The notes: generated from the letters alone by a model not told the origin. A stretch of DNA of 64,000 bases from Deltaproteobacteria bacterium (GCA_016792625.1 JAEUKK010000090.1:54963-118962), one strand, 5' to 3'; positions 8,162 through 17,572 are shown, numbered from the stretch's first letter. Program-made: numbers and translations.

Positions 8162-8372
8162 AGCCAAGCCGCCCGCCCGGGGCCCCAGCCCCCGCACGCA
8201 GAACACTCGTGACAGGTCCATGACCGCGAGCGCCGATGGGCGGGCTATCTTCGCCCCGTGCCGCCGCGCGGGCCTTGAAGTCCGCCGCGCGCCCCCCGGC
8301 GCAGGCCCGCGATCTCGGGCCGCCGACAGCCCCCTCTGCTCTGCGGCCACGGCCGCTAGCCAGGAGCGCCCC

Positions 8373-9500
8373 ATGACCCGCCGCTCGCCCGTCGCCCCCC
8401 GCCTGATCGTCGCCGCGCTCGCTGCTCTCGCCGGGCCAGCCTGGGCCCAAGAGGCCCCGCCGATGGTCGGCGGCACCACGACCGACGCCTACGAGCAGGT
8501 CGGCGTGCTGCTGGCCTGCAGCAGCGACGGCTGCTGGGACTTCTGCTCGGGCACCCTCATCGACGACACCTGGGTGCTCACCGCCGCCCACTGCGTCGTC
8601 GCGATGGACGAGGCCGTGCGCTACTACCGGGCCACGCCCTACTTCGGCGTCGGCGGCTCGGTCGACACGCTGACCGACTACCAAGAGGTCGTGCAGTACA
8701 TCGATCACCCCTCGTACAGCGACCGCACCCTGGCCAACGACATCGGCCTGCTCGAGCTGGCCGGCGGGCTCAGCGGCATCGACCCCATGCCGCTGCGCGA
8801 GTCCTCGCCGAGCAGCATCGGCTCCGACAGCTTCCGCTACGTCGGCTACGGCGTCACCCGCGATGATCGCAGCGACAGCGGCACCAAACGGTACGGCGAC
8901 ATCCCGCTCGACAGCTACGACGACCAGTTCATCTACGCCTACGACAGCAGCGGCCGCACCAACGTCTGCTTCGGCGACTCGGGCGGCGCGGGGCTCGAGC
9001 CGGTCGGCGGCGGCTACCTGCTGGGCGCGGTCAACAGCTTCGTCGCGCCGGGCTGCGCCGGCGGCTACACCGGCGGCACCCGGGTCGACATCTACATCGA
9101 CTGGATCAGCTCTTACACGTCGACCAGCAGCGGCGGCAGCACCGGCGGCGGCACCGACGGCGGGGGCACCGACGGCGGCGGCAGCACCGGCGGCGGCAGC
9201 ACCGGCGGCGGCAGCAGCGGCGGCGGCACCGACGGGGGCAGCTCGGACGGCGGCAGCAGCGACGGCGGGGGCTCCGACGGCAGCGGCGACGGCACGGGCA
9301 GCGGCGACGAGGGCGGCGGCGGCGACGGCGAGAGCGCCGAGACCCCCGACGTCAGCGTCGGCGAGGCCGAGGCCCAAGAGTACGACGACGCGAGCAAGGG
9401 CAGCGGCGGCTGCTCCACCGCGCCGAACCGGGGCGGCCTGAGCCTCGGCCTGCTCGGCTTCGTGGGCGCGCTGGGCCTGCTGCGCCGCCGCGAGGCCTGA
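8373..9500 (+). CDS. Secreted trypsin-like serine protease with MYXO-CTERM-like tail
   Basis: A 375-residue S1 peptidase. A signal peptide ends near AWA (residue 25) and an activation-like N-terminus (MVGG) follows. The catalytic triad is visible: His in VLTAAHC (about residue 72), Asp in NDIGLLEL (about 122) and Ser in GDSGG (about 201). A Gly/Ser/Thr/Asp-rich linker (positions about 9127-9340, a degenerate triplet minisatellite) leads to a Cys-containing junction (GGCSTAP), a hydrophobic helix and RRREA. This matches the MYXO-CTERM type of C-terminal anchoring or sorting signal. AGGAG lies upstream of ATG 8373. The product is probably displayed on the outer surface or released. Confidence 0.9.
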   Translation: MTRRSPVAPRLIVAALAALAGPAWAQEAPPMVGGTTTDAYEQVGVLLACSSDGCWDFCSGTLIDDTWVLTAAHCVVAMDEAVRYYRATPYFGVGGSVDTLTDYQEVVQYIDHPSYSDRTLANDIGLLELAGGLSGIDPMPLRESSPSSIGSDSFRYVGYGVTRDDRSDSGTKRYGDIPLDSYDDQFIYAYDSSGRTNVCFGDSGGAGLEPVGGGYLLGAVNSFVAPGCAGGYTGGTRVDIYIDWISSYTSTSSGGSTGGGTDGGGTDGGGSTGGGSTGGGSSGGGTDGGSSDGGSSDGGGSDGSGDGTGSGDEGGGGDGESAETPDVSVGEAEAQEYDDASKGSGGCSTAPNRGGLSLGLLGFVGALGLLRRREA

Positions 9501-9532
9501 GCCCTCCGGCTGCTCTTCCAGAACAGCGGTGG

Positions 9533-9552
9533 GCGGGGGCTCCCGCCCCCGC
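9533..9552 (+). terminator. GC hairpin after protease gene (shared with 3006-3026)
   Basis: GCGGGGGC/GCCCCCGC, an 8-base perfect stem with loop TCCC, lies 32 bases after the protease stop and is followed by AACGCCCCC. It is near-identical, including its flanks, to the hairpin after the radical SAM gene. Termination or 3'-end protection is inferred; no U-tract is present. Confidence 0.5.
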
Positions 9553-9750
9553 AACGCCCCCGGGCGCGGCGCGCAGCTTGAGGTGGTTCGCGCCCTCGGC
9601 CGCGCGCCTTCGTTTGCCCCCGCCTCGCGCGCGCCACCCGCGCCGGAGGGCGGGGCGCCGCCCGGCGCCCCGGTCGCGCAGCGACCAAGCCGCGCCGCGG
9701 CGCGCCCGCAGGAGCGGGGCCGACGGCCGCAGGCCGGCGGGGCGCTCTGC
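9553..9750. other. Palindrome-rich convergent gap
   Basis: Between two convergent stop codons. Besides high GC it holds two clean hairpins: GGGGCGCC/GGCGCCCC with loop GCCC (9652-9671) and GGTCGC/GCGACC with loop GCA (9672-9686). No gene is supported here. It may terminate the minus-strand kinase gene. Confidence 0.45.
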
Positions 9751-12700
9751 TCAGCCGACCGTGGTCTCGTCGCCGATGCCCCGGCGGCGGCTGCGGCCGC
9801 GCAGGCCCTGGGCCTCCAAAAAGACCTCGGTGTCTTCGCGCTGCAGGTTCGCGGCCAGCGAGCGGGCGAGCGCGTCGGCGACCTTGCCGTGGCGGTGCTG
9901 GGTGGCCTCGTCGGGCTCACATCGGGCCAGGAGCTGGTGCGCGCGCAGGCTGTAGTAGCGATAACCATGGGCGTCAGCGAGGCGCTGCGCGGCGTTGGCC
10001 TGGGCGAGGCACTGGTCGAGGTGGCCCAGCGCCTCGTGGGCCCGCGCGAGGTTGACCATCAGGCGCACCTGCTGGTGGGGCCAGCGGCGCCCCGGCGCGC
10101 GCTGGGCGGCGACAATGGCCTGCTCGGCGTGCAGGCGCTCGCCGGCGGCCGCGGCGAGGCGGGCCTCCCAGGCGTGGAGGATGGGCGTCCAGCCCTCAGA
10201 GTCGGCCCGGGTGGCCAGCTTGAGCGCGCGGTCGAGCTCGAGGTCGCCGAGCTGCAGGCGGCCCCCGGCGATCTCGGCGCGCAAAAGCATGACCAGCACG
10301 CTGAGCTCGTCGTCTTCGTTGCCGAGCTGGGCGGCGACCCGCAGGGCCTCGCGGGCCGAGTCGACCGCCTCGGGCCAGCGCCCGAGATCGGTGAGCACCA
10401 GCGCGCGGGCCCGCAGCCCGCTCGATATGCCGGCCTGGTGGTCAACCTCGCGGGCGTGGGCCACCGTGCGGTCGGCCAGATCGAGGCCCTTGCGCAGGTT
10501 GCCGGTGAGGTGGTGCACCTCGACGAGGTTGGTGCGGGCGACGGCGAGGCGGTCGATCAGGCCGGCGCGCTCGCAGACCTCGACCGACTGCTCGAAGTAG
10601 CGGCGGGCCTCGGTGGCCTGGCCGCGGCAGAGCGCGATGAGGCCGAGCCCGTTTGTGCCGAGCGCGAGGCTGTTGTCGTCTTGGTAGGCCTCGGAGCTGG
10701 CGTGGCACTCCTCGAAGTAGCCGCGGGCGCCCTCGAGGTCGTCGCGGGACCAGCAGACCGCGCCGTACTCGTACAGCGCCTCGATCTGGGCGCGTTTGTC
10801 GCCGATGCTCTGGGCCAGCTCGAGCGCGCGGCGCAGCCAGCGCGAGGCCTCGTCGAGCTCGTTGCGGGTGCGGTGCAGGATGCCGCGCAGCGTGGCCGTG
10901 GCGGCCCCGAGGCGCTTGTCGCCGAGCATGGTCGCCAGCGCGTCGGCGGCGCTGGCCTCTTGGTCGGCGAGGGGCAGCTGGCCGAGCGCCTTGGCCGCCC
11001 GCGCGCGGGCCAGCAATAGCTCAACGAGCCGCTGGTCGGCGTCTTGGATGGGGATGAAGCCGCGGGCCTTGGGCTCCATCACCCGGGCGCGCTCGAGGTT
11101 GGCCATCGCCTCGCGCAAAAAGCTGCGCTGGGCGAGCTTGTGGCCCGCCGCGAGCAGGTAGGGGTAGGCCTTGGACGGCACCTCACCCTGCTCAAAGTGC
11201 CAGGCCAGGGCCTCGACCACCGCGCCGGGGCTCTTGCGGTGGCGCAGCTCGAGCGCGTCGCCGAGCAGCCGGTGGATCTGCTGGCGGCGCTCGGGGGCGG
11301 TGTCTTCCGCGACGACGTCCTTGACGCGGTTTCGGTGCAGCGAGACCCGCTCTTCTCCGTCGATGCGGCGGGTCGAGAGCAGGCGCGCCCGCACGCCTTC
11401 GTCCAGCGCGCGGAGCATGCGATCCTCGTCCATGCCGAGGACCTGCGCCAGCAGCTCGGTGTCGAGCTCGGAGTGCGCCGCGGCGGCGACCCGCGCCACC
11501 TCGAGGGCGTCGGCGCTGACGTCCTGCATGCGCTGGCGGATGACCTGGCGCAGCGAGCCCGGGACGGGCAGCGGCTCGACCTCGACCTGCGCGGCGTCGA
11601 TGTTCACCGCGCCCCGCCCGCCGTCTTTGCCCGCGCGCAGGCGGCCGTCTTCAAAGAGGCCGCGCAACATCTCGCGGATGTAGAAGGGGTTGCCGTCGCC
11701 TTCGCGGTGCAGGCGGGCGGCCAGGGCCCGGGCGGCCGCGCTGTCGGCGACCACGGTCAGCACGAGCTCTTCGACCGCCGCGGCGCTCAGCCGGTCGAGG
11801 CGCAGGCGCTCGGCGGGCACACCGGTGCGGCGCCCGCTGAGCAGCTCGGCGAGGGGGTCGGGCGCGTCGTCGGCGAGCTGCTGCCGCAGCAAGATGATGA
11901 GCAGCGGCTTCTTCTCGACGCCGACCAAGTTGCGGACGAGGTACTCGGTCAGCTCGAGGCTCGGTCGGTCAGCCCGACCGACCTCGTAGAGCACAATGAC
12001 GCGGGGCAGGGCCTTCCCGAGCAGCTCGGCCACGGCCTTCATCACGGCGTAGCGCTCGACCCGCTCGTCGCCCGCGCCGCCAAAAGTCGCCGCCAGGGCC
12101 GGGGGCCAGGCCATGCCGCTGGCCCGCACCAGCTCTTCGACCAGCGGGCGGTACATCTCAAAAGCACGCTGGTCAGGGTCTTGTGCGCGGCTGCGGGTGA
12201 GCGCGATGCCCTCGCGGCGGGCGAGCATGGTGCCCTCAGCGGCGAGGCGGTTGCGCCCCATGCCGTCGACGCCCTCAAGCAGCAGCAGGCCGCCCCGACG
12301 CTCCCCCTCAGAGACGAGGCGGGCCACGGCCGCCCGCAGCTGGCCGAGCTCGGCCCCGCGGCCGACCAGCTCGGGCACCCACTCGGCGCCCACCGGCGAG
12401 CCGACCTGCACCGGAGTGGCGTGCAGCACGTGCAAGAGGTGCGTAGCGCTCGCGAAGCGGTCGGCCGGGCTCTTGGCCATCAGCCGCATGCAGACCTCGT
12501 CGGCCAGCTCGGGGATGGTCGGGACCAGCTCGCGGGGCGGCCGCGCGCTGCGGTGCAGGTGTTTGTCGAGGTAGCCGGCCGCGTTTCGGGCGTTGAAGGG
12601 GCGGCGGCCGGTCAACATCAGGTAGAAGACGACGCCGAGGCTGTAGAGGTCGGCGCGGTTGTCGACCGGGCCGTCCAGCGCCTGCTCGGGCGCGATGTAG

Positions 12701-13236
12701 GCGACGGTGCCGACCACCTCGCCGGCCTGGGTCAGCTCGCCGCCGGGCAGCTTGACGATGCCGAAGTCCATCAGCTTGACCGAGCCGTCGTGCAAGACCA
12801 TGATGTTGCTGGGCGTCACATCGCGGTGGACCAGGCCGCGTTCGTGGATGTACTCGAGGGCCCGGGCCAGCGCGATCAAGATCTTGCGGGCGCGCCGAAA
12901 GCGCTCCATCGGGGCGAGGCCCCGCCAGCCCTCGACCACCGCGGCCAGCTCGGTGCCGCTCAACAGCTCCATCACGAGGTAGGGGCGGTCATCGTAGAGG
13001 CCGTGCTCAAAGACCCGCAAGATGCCGGGGTGGCTGAGCCGCGACAGGGTGCGGAACTCGCGGTGAAAGCGCTGCACGCAGTCGCCCGAGACCGCCGGCA
13101 GCATCAGCTTGAGCGCACGGCGCTCGCCGGTGCCGAGGTGCTCGACCGCCAGCACCAGGGCCATGCCGCCGCGGCCGATCTCTTCGATCACGCGGTAGTT
13201 GCCGATCTGGTCGCCAGGGACGGGCAGGGAGGACAT
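9751..13236 (-). CDS. Ser/Thr kinase-AAA-TPR regulator with degenerate ATPase motifs
   Basis: About 1161 residues. The N-terminal 270 residues are an intact Hanks kinase: loop IGRGGMALVLAVEH, lysine in RALKLML, catalytic loop HRDVTPSNIM and MDFG, then APEQALDG. An AAA/STAND-like domain follows, but its Walker A is GVDGMGRNR (about residue 317) with no Lys, and its Walker B is VIVLYEVGRADRPS with Glu in place of the usual Asp pair. It is probably unable to hydrolyse ATP there. The C-terminal half (about 640-1150) is a run of TPR helices. Proteins of this build are signalling hubs in myxobacteria; the TPR region would bind partners. Start ATG 13236 gives the kinase at the N-terminus. It is divergent from a PP2C phosphatase that could oppose it. 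Confidence 0.85.
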   Translation of the reverse strand: MSSLPVPGDQIGNYRVIEEIGRGGMALVLAVEHLGTGERRALKLMLPAVSGDCVQRFHREFRTLSRLSHPGILRVFEHGLYDDRPYLVMELLSGTELAAVVEGWRGLAPMERFRRARKILIALARALEYIHERGLVHRDVTPSNIMVLHDGSVKLMDFGIVKLPGGELTQAGEVVGTVAYIAPEQALDGPVDNRADLYSLGVVFYLMLTGRRPFNARNAAGYLDKHLHRSARPPRELVPTIPELADEVCMRLMAKSPADRFASATHLLHVLHATPVQVGSPVGAEWVPELVGRGAELGQLRAAVARLVSEGERRGGLLLLEGVDGMGRNRLAAEGTMLARREGIALTRSRAQDPDQRAFEMYRPLVEELVRASGMAWPPALAATFGGAGDERVERYAVMKAVAELLGKALPRVIVLYEVGRADRPSLELTEYLVRNLVGVEKKPLLIILLRQQLADDAPDPLAELLSGRRTGVPAERLRLDRLSAAAVEELVLTVVADSAAARALAARLHREGDGNPFYIREMLRGLFEDGRLRAGKDGGRGAVNIDAAQVEVEPLPVPGSLRQVIRQRMQDVSADALEVARVAAAAHSELDTELLAQVLGMDEDRMLRALDEGVRARLLSTRRIDGEERVSLHRNRVKDVVAEDTAPERRQQIHRLLGDALELRHRKSPGAVVEALAWHFEQGEVPSKAYPYLLAAGHKLAQRSFLREAMANLERARVMEPKARGFIPIQDADQRLVELLLARARAAKALGQLPLADQEASAADALATMLGDKRLGAATATLRGILHRTRNELDEASRWLRRALELAQSIGDKRAQIEALYEYGAVCWSRDDLEGARGYFEECHASSEAYQDDNSLALGTNGLGLIALCRGQATEARRYFEQSVEVCERAGLIDRLAVARTNLVEVHHLTGNLRKGLDLADRTVAHAREVDHQAGISSGLRARALVLTDLGRWPEAVDSAREALRVAAQLGNEDDELSVLVMLLRAEIAGGRLQLGDLELDRALKLATRADSEGWTPILHAWEARLAAAAGERLHAEQAIVAAQRAPGRRWPHQQVRLMVNLARAHEALGHLDQCLAQANAAQRLADAHGYRYYSLRAHQLLARCEPDEATQHRHGKVADALARSLAANLQREDTEVFLEAQGLRGRSRRRGIGDETTVG

Positions 13237-13523
13237 CAAGCGGCACCACGACGGAGGGGAGCGGACCGGCGCTCTGCGCGCGGACCGGAGTTGTTCTATA
13301 GTCGCCCAGCGCGCGCAGGGGCGGGGGCTGTTCGGCCCGCGGCCCTGCGCGGGCGCAGCCGGCGGTGATCGGGTCGACGCCCGAGACCCCGCGCAGCGCG
13401 CCCCACGGCGTCCTTTTCCTTCACTGTACCGCAGATCTGGCCGCTGGCGCGCCGGGCCCATGACAGGCCAAGCGCCCGCCCCGCGCGCGGCGCGCGCCGC
13501 GACCGACTGTGGATGGGAGCCCC

Positions 13524-14279
13524 ATGCGACTCGAAGCCTCTGCCCGCACCGATCCCGGGCCTGTCCGCGAAAACAACGAGGACAACTTCCACGTCGACGT
13601 CGACCAGGGCCTTTTCGTGGTCGCCGACGGCATGGGCGGCCACGCGAGCGGCGAGGTCGCCAGCGAGATCGCGGTCACCACGGTGGTCGACCTGCTGCTT
13701 GAAGAGGACGACCCCGACGAGACCCGCCTGAGCGTCGCCGCGGGCTCAGACACCGAGCGGGTGCGCGAGCGCATCCGCTACACGATGAACCAGGCCAGCC
13801 AGCGCATCCGCCGTGAGTCGCTGCAGAACCCGGTGCACGCGGGCATGGGCACCACCCTGGTCGTGATGCTGATCGAGGGCGGCCTCGCTTACCTCGGGCA
13901 CGTCGGCGACAGCCGGGCCTACCTCTTCCGCGAGGGCCGCATCGAGCGCCTGACCCGCGACCACACCGTCGTGCAGCAAGAGATCGACGCCGGCCGCCTC
14001 ACGCCCGAGCTCGCCCGGATCGTGCCGCACAAGAACATCCTCACCCAGTCGGTCGGCTACCACGGGCCGGTTGAGCCCGACACGGTGGCCCTGCCGGTGC
14101 GCGCGGGCGACGTCTTCGTGCTGTGCAGCGACGGCCTGACCGACCCGCTCGACGATGACCAGCTCGAGCGCATCATCGCCGGCACGCCCCTCGACGACCT
14201 CGCCGAGGTGCTGGTGCAGAAGGCGCTCGAGCACGGCACCGAAGACAACGTCACCGTCGTCGTGGTCGGCGTGAGCTGA
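13524..14279 (+). CDS. PP2C-family Ser/Thr protein phosphatase
   Basis: A 251-residue metal-dependent phosphatase that removes phosphate from Ser/Thr. All PP2C motifs are present: RENNEDNF, VVADGMGGHASGE, GMGTTLV, GHVGDSRAYL, LTRDHT, CSDGLTD and the closing EDNVTVVVV. The conserved aspartates in these motifs bind two metal ions. It has no signal or membrane segment, so it is cytosolic. Start ATG 13524 follows GGGAG closely; an in-frame start 15 bases upstream is less likely. The divergent kinase gene shares its 287-base upstream region, which suggests a kinase/phosphatase pair. Confidence 0.93.
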   Translation: MRLEASARTDPGPVRENNEDNFHVDVDQGLFVVADGMGGHASGEVASEIAVTTVVDLLLEEDDPDETRLSVAAGSDTERVRERIRYTMNQASQRIRRESLQNPVHAGMGTTLVVMLIEGGLAYLGHVGDSRAYLFREGRIERLTRDHTVVQQEIDAGRLTPELARIVPHKNILTQSVGYHGPVEPDTVALPVRAGDVFVLCSDGLTDPLDDDQLERIIAGTPLDDLAEVLVQKALEHGTEDNVTVVVVGVS

Positions 14280-14393
14280 GCCAGTGCCCCGGCCGCGACC
14301 CGGGCACCCCAGCAGCGAAGCGGCGGCGCCCCCGCCACGGCCCGCCGGGTCAAACGAGGGCCGGCCAGGGCGCGCGCCCATGCCGGGCCGCGC

Positions 14394-15428
14394 TCAGGCG
14401 CCGAGCGCCCGGCTGGGCCCCTCGTCGGTGTTCTGGGCCCGGGTCACGCTGCGGCGGCCGTTGATGCTGCCGATGACCTCGGCGAGCAGCGGCGCGATGT
14501 CGAAGCTGACGTACCAGTCGGGCTTTTGGGCGTGCAGCACGGAGCTGGTGCCGACCACCCGAAAACGCCAGCCCTCGGCCTCGGCGTCGGCAGCCAGGGC
14601 GCGCAGGCGGTCCCAAGCCGGGGGCGACATCAGCGCGTGGGAGCAGGCCACGGTGACGCCGCGGGCGCCGCGCTCGCGCAGGGCGTGCACCGCCGCGACC
14701 ACCGAGCCGGCGGTGTCGATGATGTCATCGACGAGCAGCACGTCTTTGTCCTCAACCTCGCCGATGAGAGTGGCCCGCTGCACGGTGTTGGGCTGCGCGT
14801 AGTCGCGCTCTTTGGAGATGGCGACCAGGTCGGCCTGCAGCTCGGCCGCGAAGTGCCGCGCGCGCTCGAGGCCGCCGACGTCAGGCGCGGCCACCACCCC
14901 GCCGCAGAGGCCCTGGGCCCGCAGCCAGCCGGCGAAGCGGTGGCAGAGCTGGACATTCTCGAGGCGGCAGCGCATCGGGTCGAACATGCCGCCGATGGCC
15001 TCATTGTGGATGTCGACCGTGAGCACCCGGCGCGCGCCGGCCTCTTGCAACATGCGCGCGAAGAGCCCGGCCGAGATGGCCTCGCGGGTGCGGCCCTTGC
15101 GCTTGTCTTGGCGGGCGCCTGGGTAGTAGGGCAGCACCGCCGTGACCCACTCGGCGTCGGACTGCGCGGCCGCCTCGACCGCGTGCAAGGTCATGATGAA
15201 GCGGTCGTAGACGCTGCGCACATCGTGCGGAGCGATGGGGGCGCCAAAGACGTAGACGTCGCCGCCGCGCACATTTTGGTGGATGACGTGCTTGCCCTCG
15301 CCGCTGGCGAACCACTGGTCTTCGCTCGCGGCCAAAGGCACGCCGAGGTGGCCGGCGACGGCCGCGGCCAGGGGCCGGGCCGCCTCGCAGGACAAGAGCT
15401 GGAGGGGAGCGCGGAGGCTGGTGTCCAT
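14394..15428 (-). CDS. prs: Ribose-phosphate pyrophosphokinase (PRPP synthetase)
   Basis: A 344-residue enzyme making PRPP from ribose 5-phosphate and ATP, the precursor for nucleotides, His and Trp. The ATP/Mg region reads LPYYPGARQDKRKGRTREAI, the flexible catalytic loop has ISKERDYAQPNTV (Lys and Arg of the KxR pair), and the PRPP loop is LLVDDIIDTAGSV. It is somewhat longer than the usual 310-320 residues because of the C-terminal tail, and the canonical PYARQD is altered to PYYPGARQD. So it is a divergent member. ATG 15428 follows GGAG; a GTG 12 bases upstream is possible. The cytosolic enzyme's gene lies 16 bases after the hydrolase gene on the same strand. Confidence 0.88.
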   Translation of the reverse strand: MDTSLRAPLQLLSCEAARPLAAAVAGHLGVPLAASEDQWFASGEGKHVIHQNVRGGDVYVFGAPIAPHDVRSVYDRFIMTLHAVEAAAQSDAEWVTAVLPYYPGARQDKRKGRTREAISAGLFARMLQEAGARRVLTVDIHNEAIGGMFDPMRCRLENVQLCHRFAGWLRAQGLCGGVVAAPDVGGLERARHFAAELQADLVAISKERDYAQPNTVQRATLIGEVEDKDVLLVDDIIDTAGSVVAAVHALRERGARGVTVACSHALMSPPAWDRLRALAADAEAEGWRFRVVGTSSVLHAQKPDWYVSFDIAPLLAEVIGSINGRRSVTRAQNTDEGPSRALGA

Positions 15429-15444
15429 GCGGGGCTCCACGGGC

Positions 15445-17430
15445 TCAGTCGGGGTCGCAGGGGCCGTCGCACACGCTGATCACCTCGCCGGTGGTCAAAA
15501 AGTGCGCGAGCTGGGCGATGCCCTGGTGCGAGTGGAAGGGCTCGTCGTGGGGGCCGACCTCGCCGGCCACCGGCTCTTCACCGTCGGCGGGCTCTTCCCA
15601 GCCGAAGTCAAACTCTTGGACCGCGCTGCCCACGAAGGGCGGCTGCTGTTCGGGCAGGCCCCAGACCGAGCGCACGCCGGGCGCGACGAGCGCGGCGCCC
15701 GCCGACCGGGCGAAGACGTGGCCGCCGAGGCTGGTGACCGAGCGGTCACCCTTGGCGAGCTGCAGCAGCACGTGGCGCTCGGTGGGCACGGGGTGCGCGG
15801 TCTCAAGCGCCTCGTGCAGGGGGGTGCCGGTCATCATCGGCGCCCAGCCGCCGGTCTCGCCCGGATCCCACAACATCTGCAGAGAGGCGATGAGCGCGGT
15901 GATGTCGGCGGGGTCGTCATACTTCGCGTCGAGCATGGTGAAGAAGGGCTGGAAGGGTGAGGCGCGGTTGAGCAACATCGTGAACGGCGCGCCGGGAACG
16001 CTGAAGGTCGCCCGCTGGATGCGCGGCGAGAGCGCGACCGCCGCCCCGCCGAGGATGCCGCCCTGGCTCACGCCGTAGAACTGCAAGGCCTCGTCGTCGA
16101 TGAGCGGCACGCCGTCGATGATGAAGGCCGGGTCGGCGGCGAGGCCCTGGGTCACCAGCTCGCCGGCGAGCAGGGCCTCGAGCTGCCCCTGGTGCAGGCG
16201 GTCGGTCAAGGCGCCGAAGAGGGTCGCGTCTTGGGCCAGGGCCAGGGTCACCGGGCTCACGTCGTCGAACTTCATGCCGGTCCAGTCGACGGCGATGACG
16301 ACCTGGCCGGTCTGGGCGACCAGCTCGGCCACCGCGCCCGACTGGGCGTGGCTGCGGTCGCCGAAGAGGCCGTGCCCGAACTGCAGCGCGGGAGAGGTGC
16401 GCGGGGTGTCGCGCAGGGTGCAGGGCACCTGCACGGTGAAGGGGACGGTGGCGTCGCCATTTTGAGCGGGAAGCCCGTCGTCGCCCCACACGAGGCGGCT
16501 GTCGTTGCCAGCGTCCCAGGTGGTGAGGAAGAGCGGCACGGTCATCGTGCCCTCAACCTGGCGCCAGATCTGGCCCGGATCAGCGCAGTCGCCCTCGTAC
16601 ACCCGCCGAAGGGTGTAGGCGGGCGCGCCGCCGCCGAGGTCGTCAAGCGCCCGCTCGCGCATCGAGACCAGCGGCCCCAACGACGACGACGCGCTGACGG
16701 TCGTGAAGTCCCACGCGAGCTGCAGGTCGGCCCGGGCGAGGCCCAGGCCTTCGAGCACGGGGAAGATGTTCTGCTCGAAGTGATCTTGCTGCCGGAGCAG
16801 GTCGGGCTCATCGAGGGTGGCCCCGTCGCGCAGCGCCGCGAAGCCGCTCGGCGCGGCGACCGGCGCGCCGCTGGCGTCGACCAGATCACGCATGGCCACG
16901 ATGTAGCGGCGGCCGTAGCCCATCGGCTCGATGGGGTGCAGGAGCAGCGCCCGGCGGGCCTCGTCGTCGGTGAAGCGCTCGAGCTCGGCGTAGTGGGGCA
17001 CCAGCGCGCCGGTCTCGGCGTCGATGATCAGCGTCTTGCTGCCCAGATCGACCGAAGGGCTCGGGTCAGCCCAGGTGGCGGCCCCGGCGGTGGTGGCGCC
17101 GGGCAGCAGCGCGACGGCCCGGCCGAGGATCGGGAAGCCGTCGAGGCGGTTCCACCCCGCGGGGTCGATGGGCACGCCGTCGACGTTGCCCGGCAAGGAG
17201 CCTGGGCCGAAGTTCACCCGCAGGCCGGTGGCGGTCGCGCTGTCTTCGGCCAGGAAAAAGCTGCTGGGGAAGGGGAAGAGGCACTGGCCCGGATCGACCG
17301 GGTTGCAGTCACCGCGGGGGCCGAGCTCGACCTCAGCACCGGGGCCTGTGTCGTCGCCTTTGGCGTCGCTGGGCTCACCTTGGGCGCAGCCAAGCGCGAG
17401 GCTGAGGGGCAGGAAGAGGCGGGGAGACAT
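15445..17430 (-). CDS. Lipoprotein of alpha/beta-hydrolase type
   Basis: A 661-residue lipoprotein: signal peptide with lipobox LALGC (Cys15), then an acidic linker. The C-terminal half contains the nucleophile elbow GVSQGG (Ser near residue 455), preceded by VVIAVDWTGM and LQFGHGLFGD, as in secreted esterase/lipase-like hydrolases. A late His (GGHVFARSA or DEPFHSHQG) may complete a triad. The N-terminal half (FPFPSSFFLAEDSATATG, then GSKTLIIDAETG) resembles large bacterial extracellular lipase-like proteins. The substrate is unknown. The C-terminal VCDGPCDPD carries a cysteine pair. It probably sits on the outer membrane. It is transcribed toward prs and may be co-transcribed with it. Confidence 0.75.
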   Translation of the reverse strand: MSPRLFLPLSLALGCAQGEPSDAKGDDTGPGAEVELGPRGDCNPVDPGQCLFPFPSSFFLAEDSATATGLRVNFGPGSLPGNVDGVPIDPAGWNRLDGFPILGRAVALLPGATTAGAATWADPSPSVDLGSKTLIIDAETGALVPHYAELERFTDDEARRALLLHPIEPMGYGRRYIVAMRDLVDASGAPVAAPSGFAALRDGATLDEPDLLRQQDHFEQNIFPVLEGLGLARADLQLAWDFTTVSASSSLGPLVSMRERALDDLGGGAPAYTLRRVYEGDCADPGQIWRQVEGTMTVPLFLTTWDAGNDSRLVWGDDGLPAQNGDATVPFTVQVPCTLRDTPRTSPALQFGHGLFGDRSHAQSGAVAELVAQTGQVVIAVDWTGMKFDDVSPVTLALAQDATLFGALTDRLHQGQLEALLAGELVTQGLAADPAFIIDGVPLIDDEALQFYGVSQGGILGGAAVALSPRIQRATFSVPGAPFTMLLNRASPFQPFFTMLDAKYDDPADITALIASLQMLWDPGETGGWAPMMTGTPLHEALETAHPVPTERHVLLQLAKGDRSVTSLGGHVFARSAGAALVAPGVRSVWGLPEQQPPFVGSAVQEFDFGWEEPADGEEPVAGEVGPHDEPFHSHQGIAQLAHFLTTGEVISVCDGPCDPD

Positions 17431-17528
17431 GCATCACCGAAGCAGAGGGGGCAGGGCCACGCGGCGCCAGACTGCCACAGGCGCCGCGGCGCCGCGCGGG
17501 GGCCGACCTGCTCGTGATCATATCTCGA

Positions 17529-17550
17529 ACTTTCAGCATTGACTGAAAGT
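17529..17550. promoter_or_regulatory. Inverted-repeat operator upstream of GbsR/MarR operon
   Basis: ACTTTCAG - CATTGA - CTGAAAGT, a perfect 8-base inverted repeat with a 6-base spacer, ends 22 bases before ATG 17573. It is strikingly AT-rich for this genome. The position and symmetry fit a binding site for the dimeric GbsR/MarR-family regulator encoded next. Autoregulation of the downstream transport operon is inferred. Confidence 0.6.
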
Positions 17551-17572
17551 GAAGACAGGATAAGACAGCACC

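Noticed and set aside
13297..13302. TATAGT as a -10 box between the kinase and PP2C genes
   Set aside because: No -35 partner at the correct spacing on either strand, so it is not reported as a promoter.
11044..13368. Long plus-strand open frame opposite the kinase at 9751-13236
   Set aside because: No motif or ribosome site; the minus strand has the intact kinase domain.
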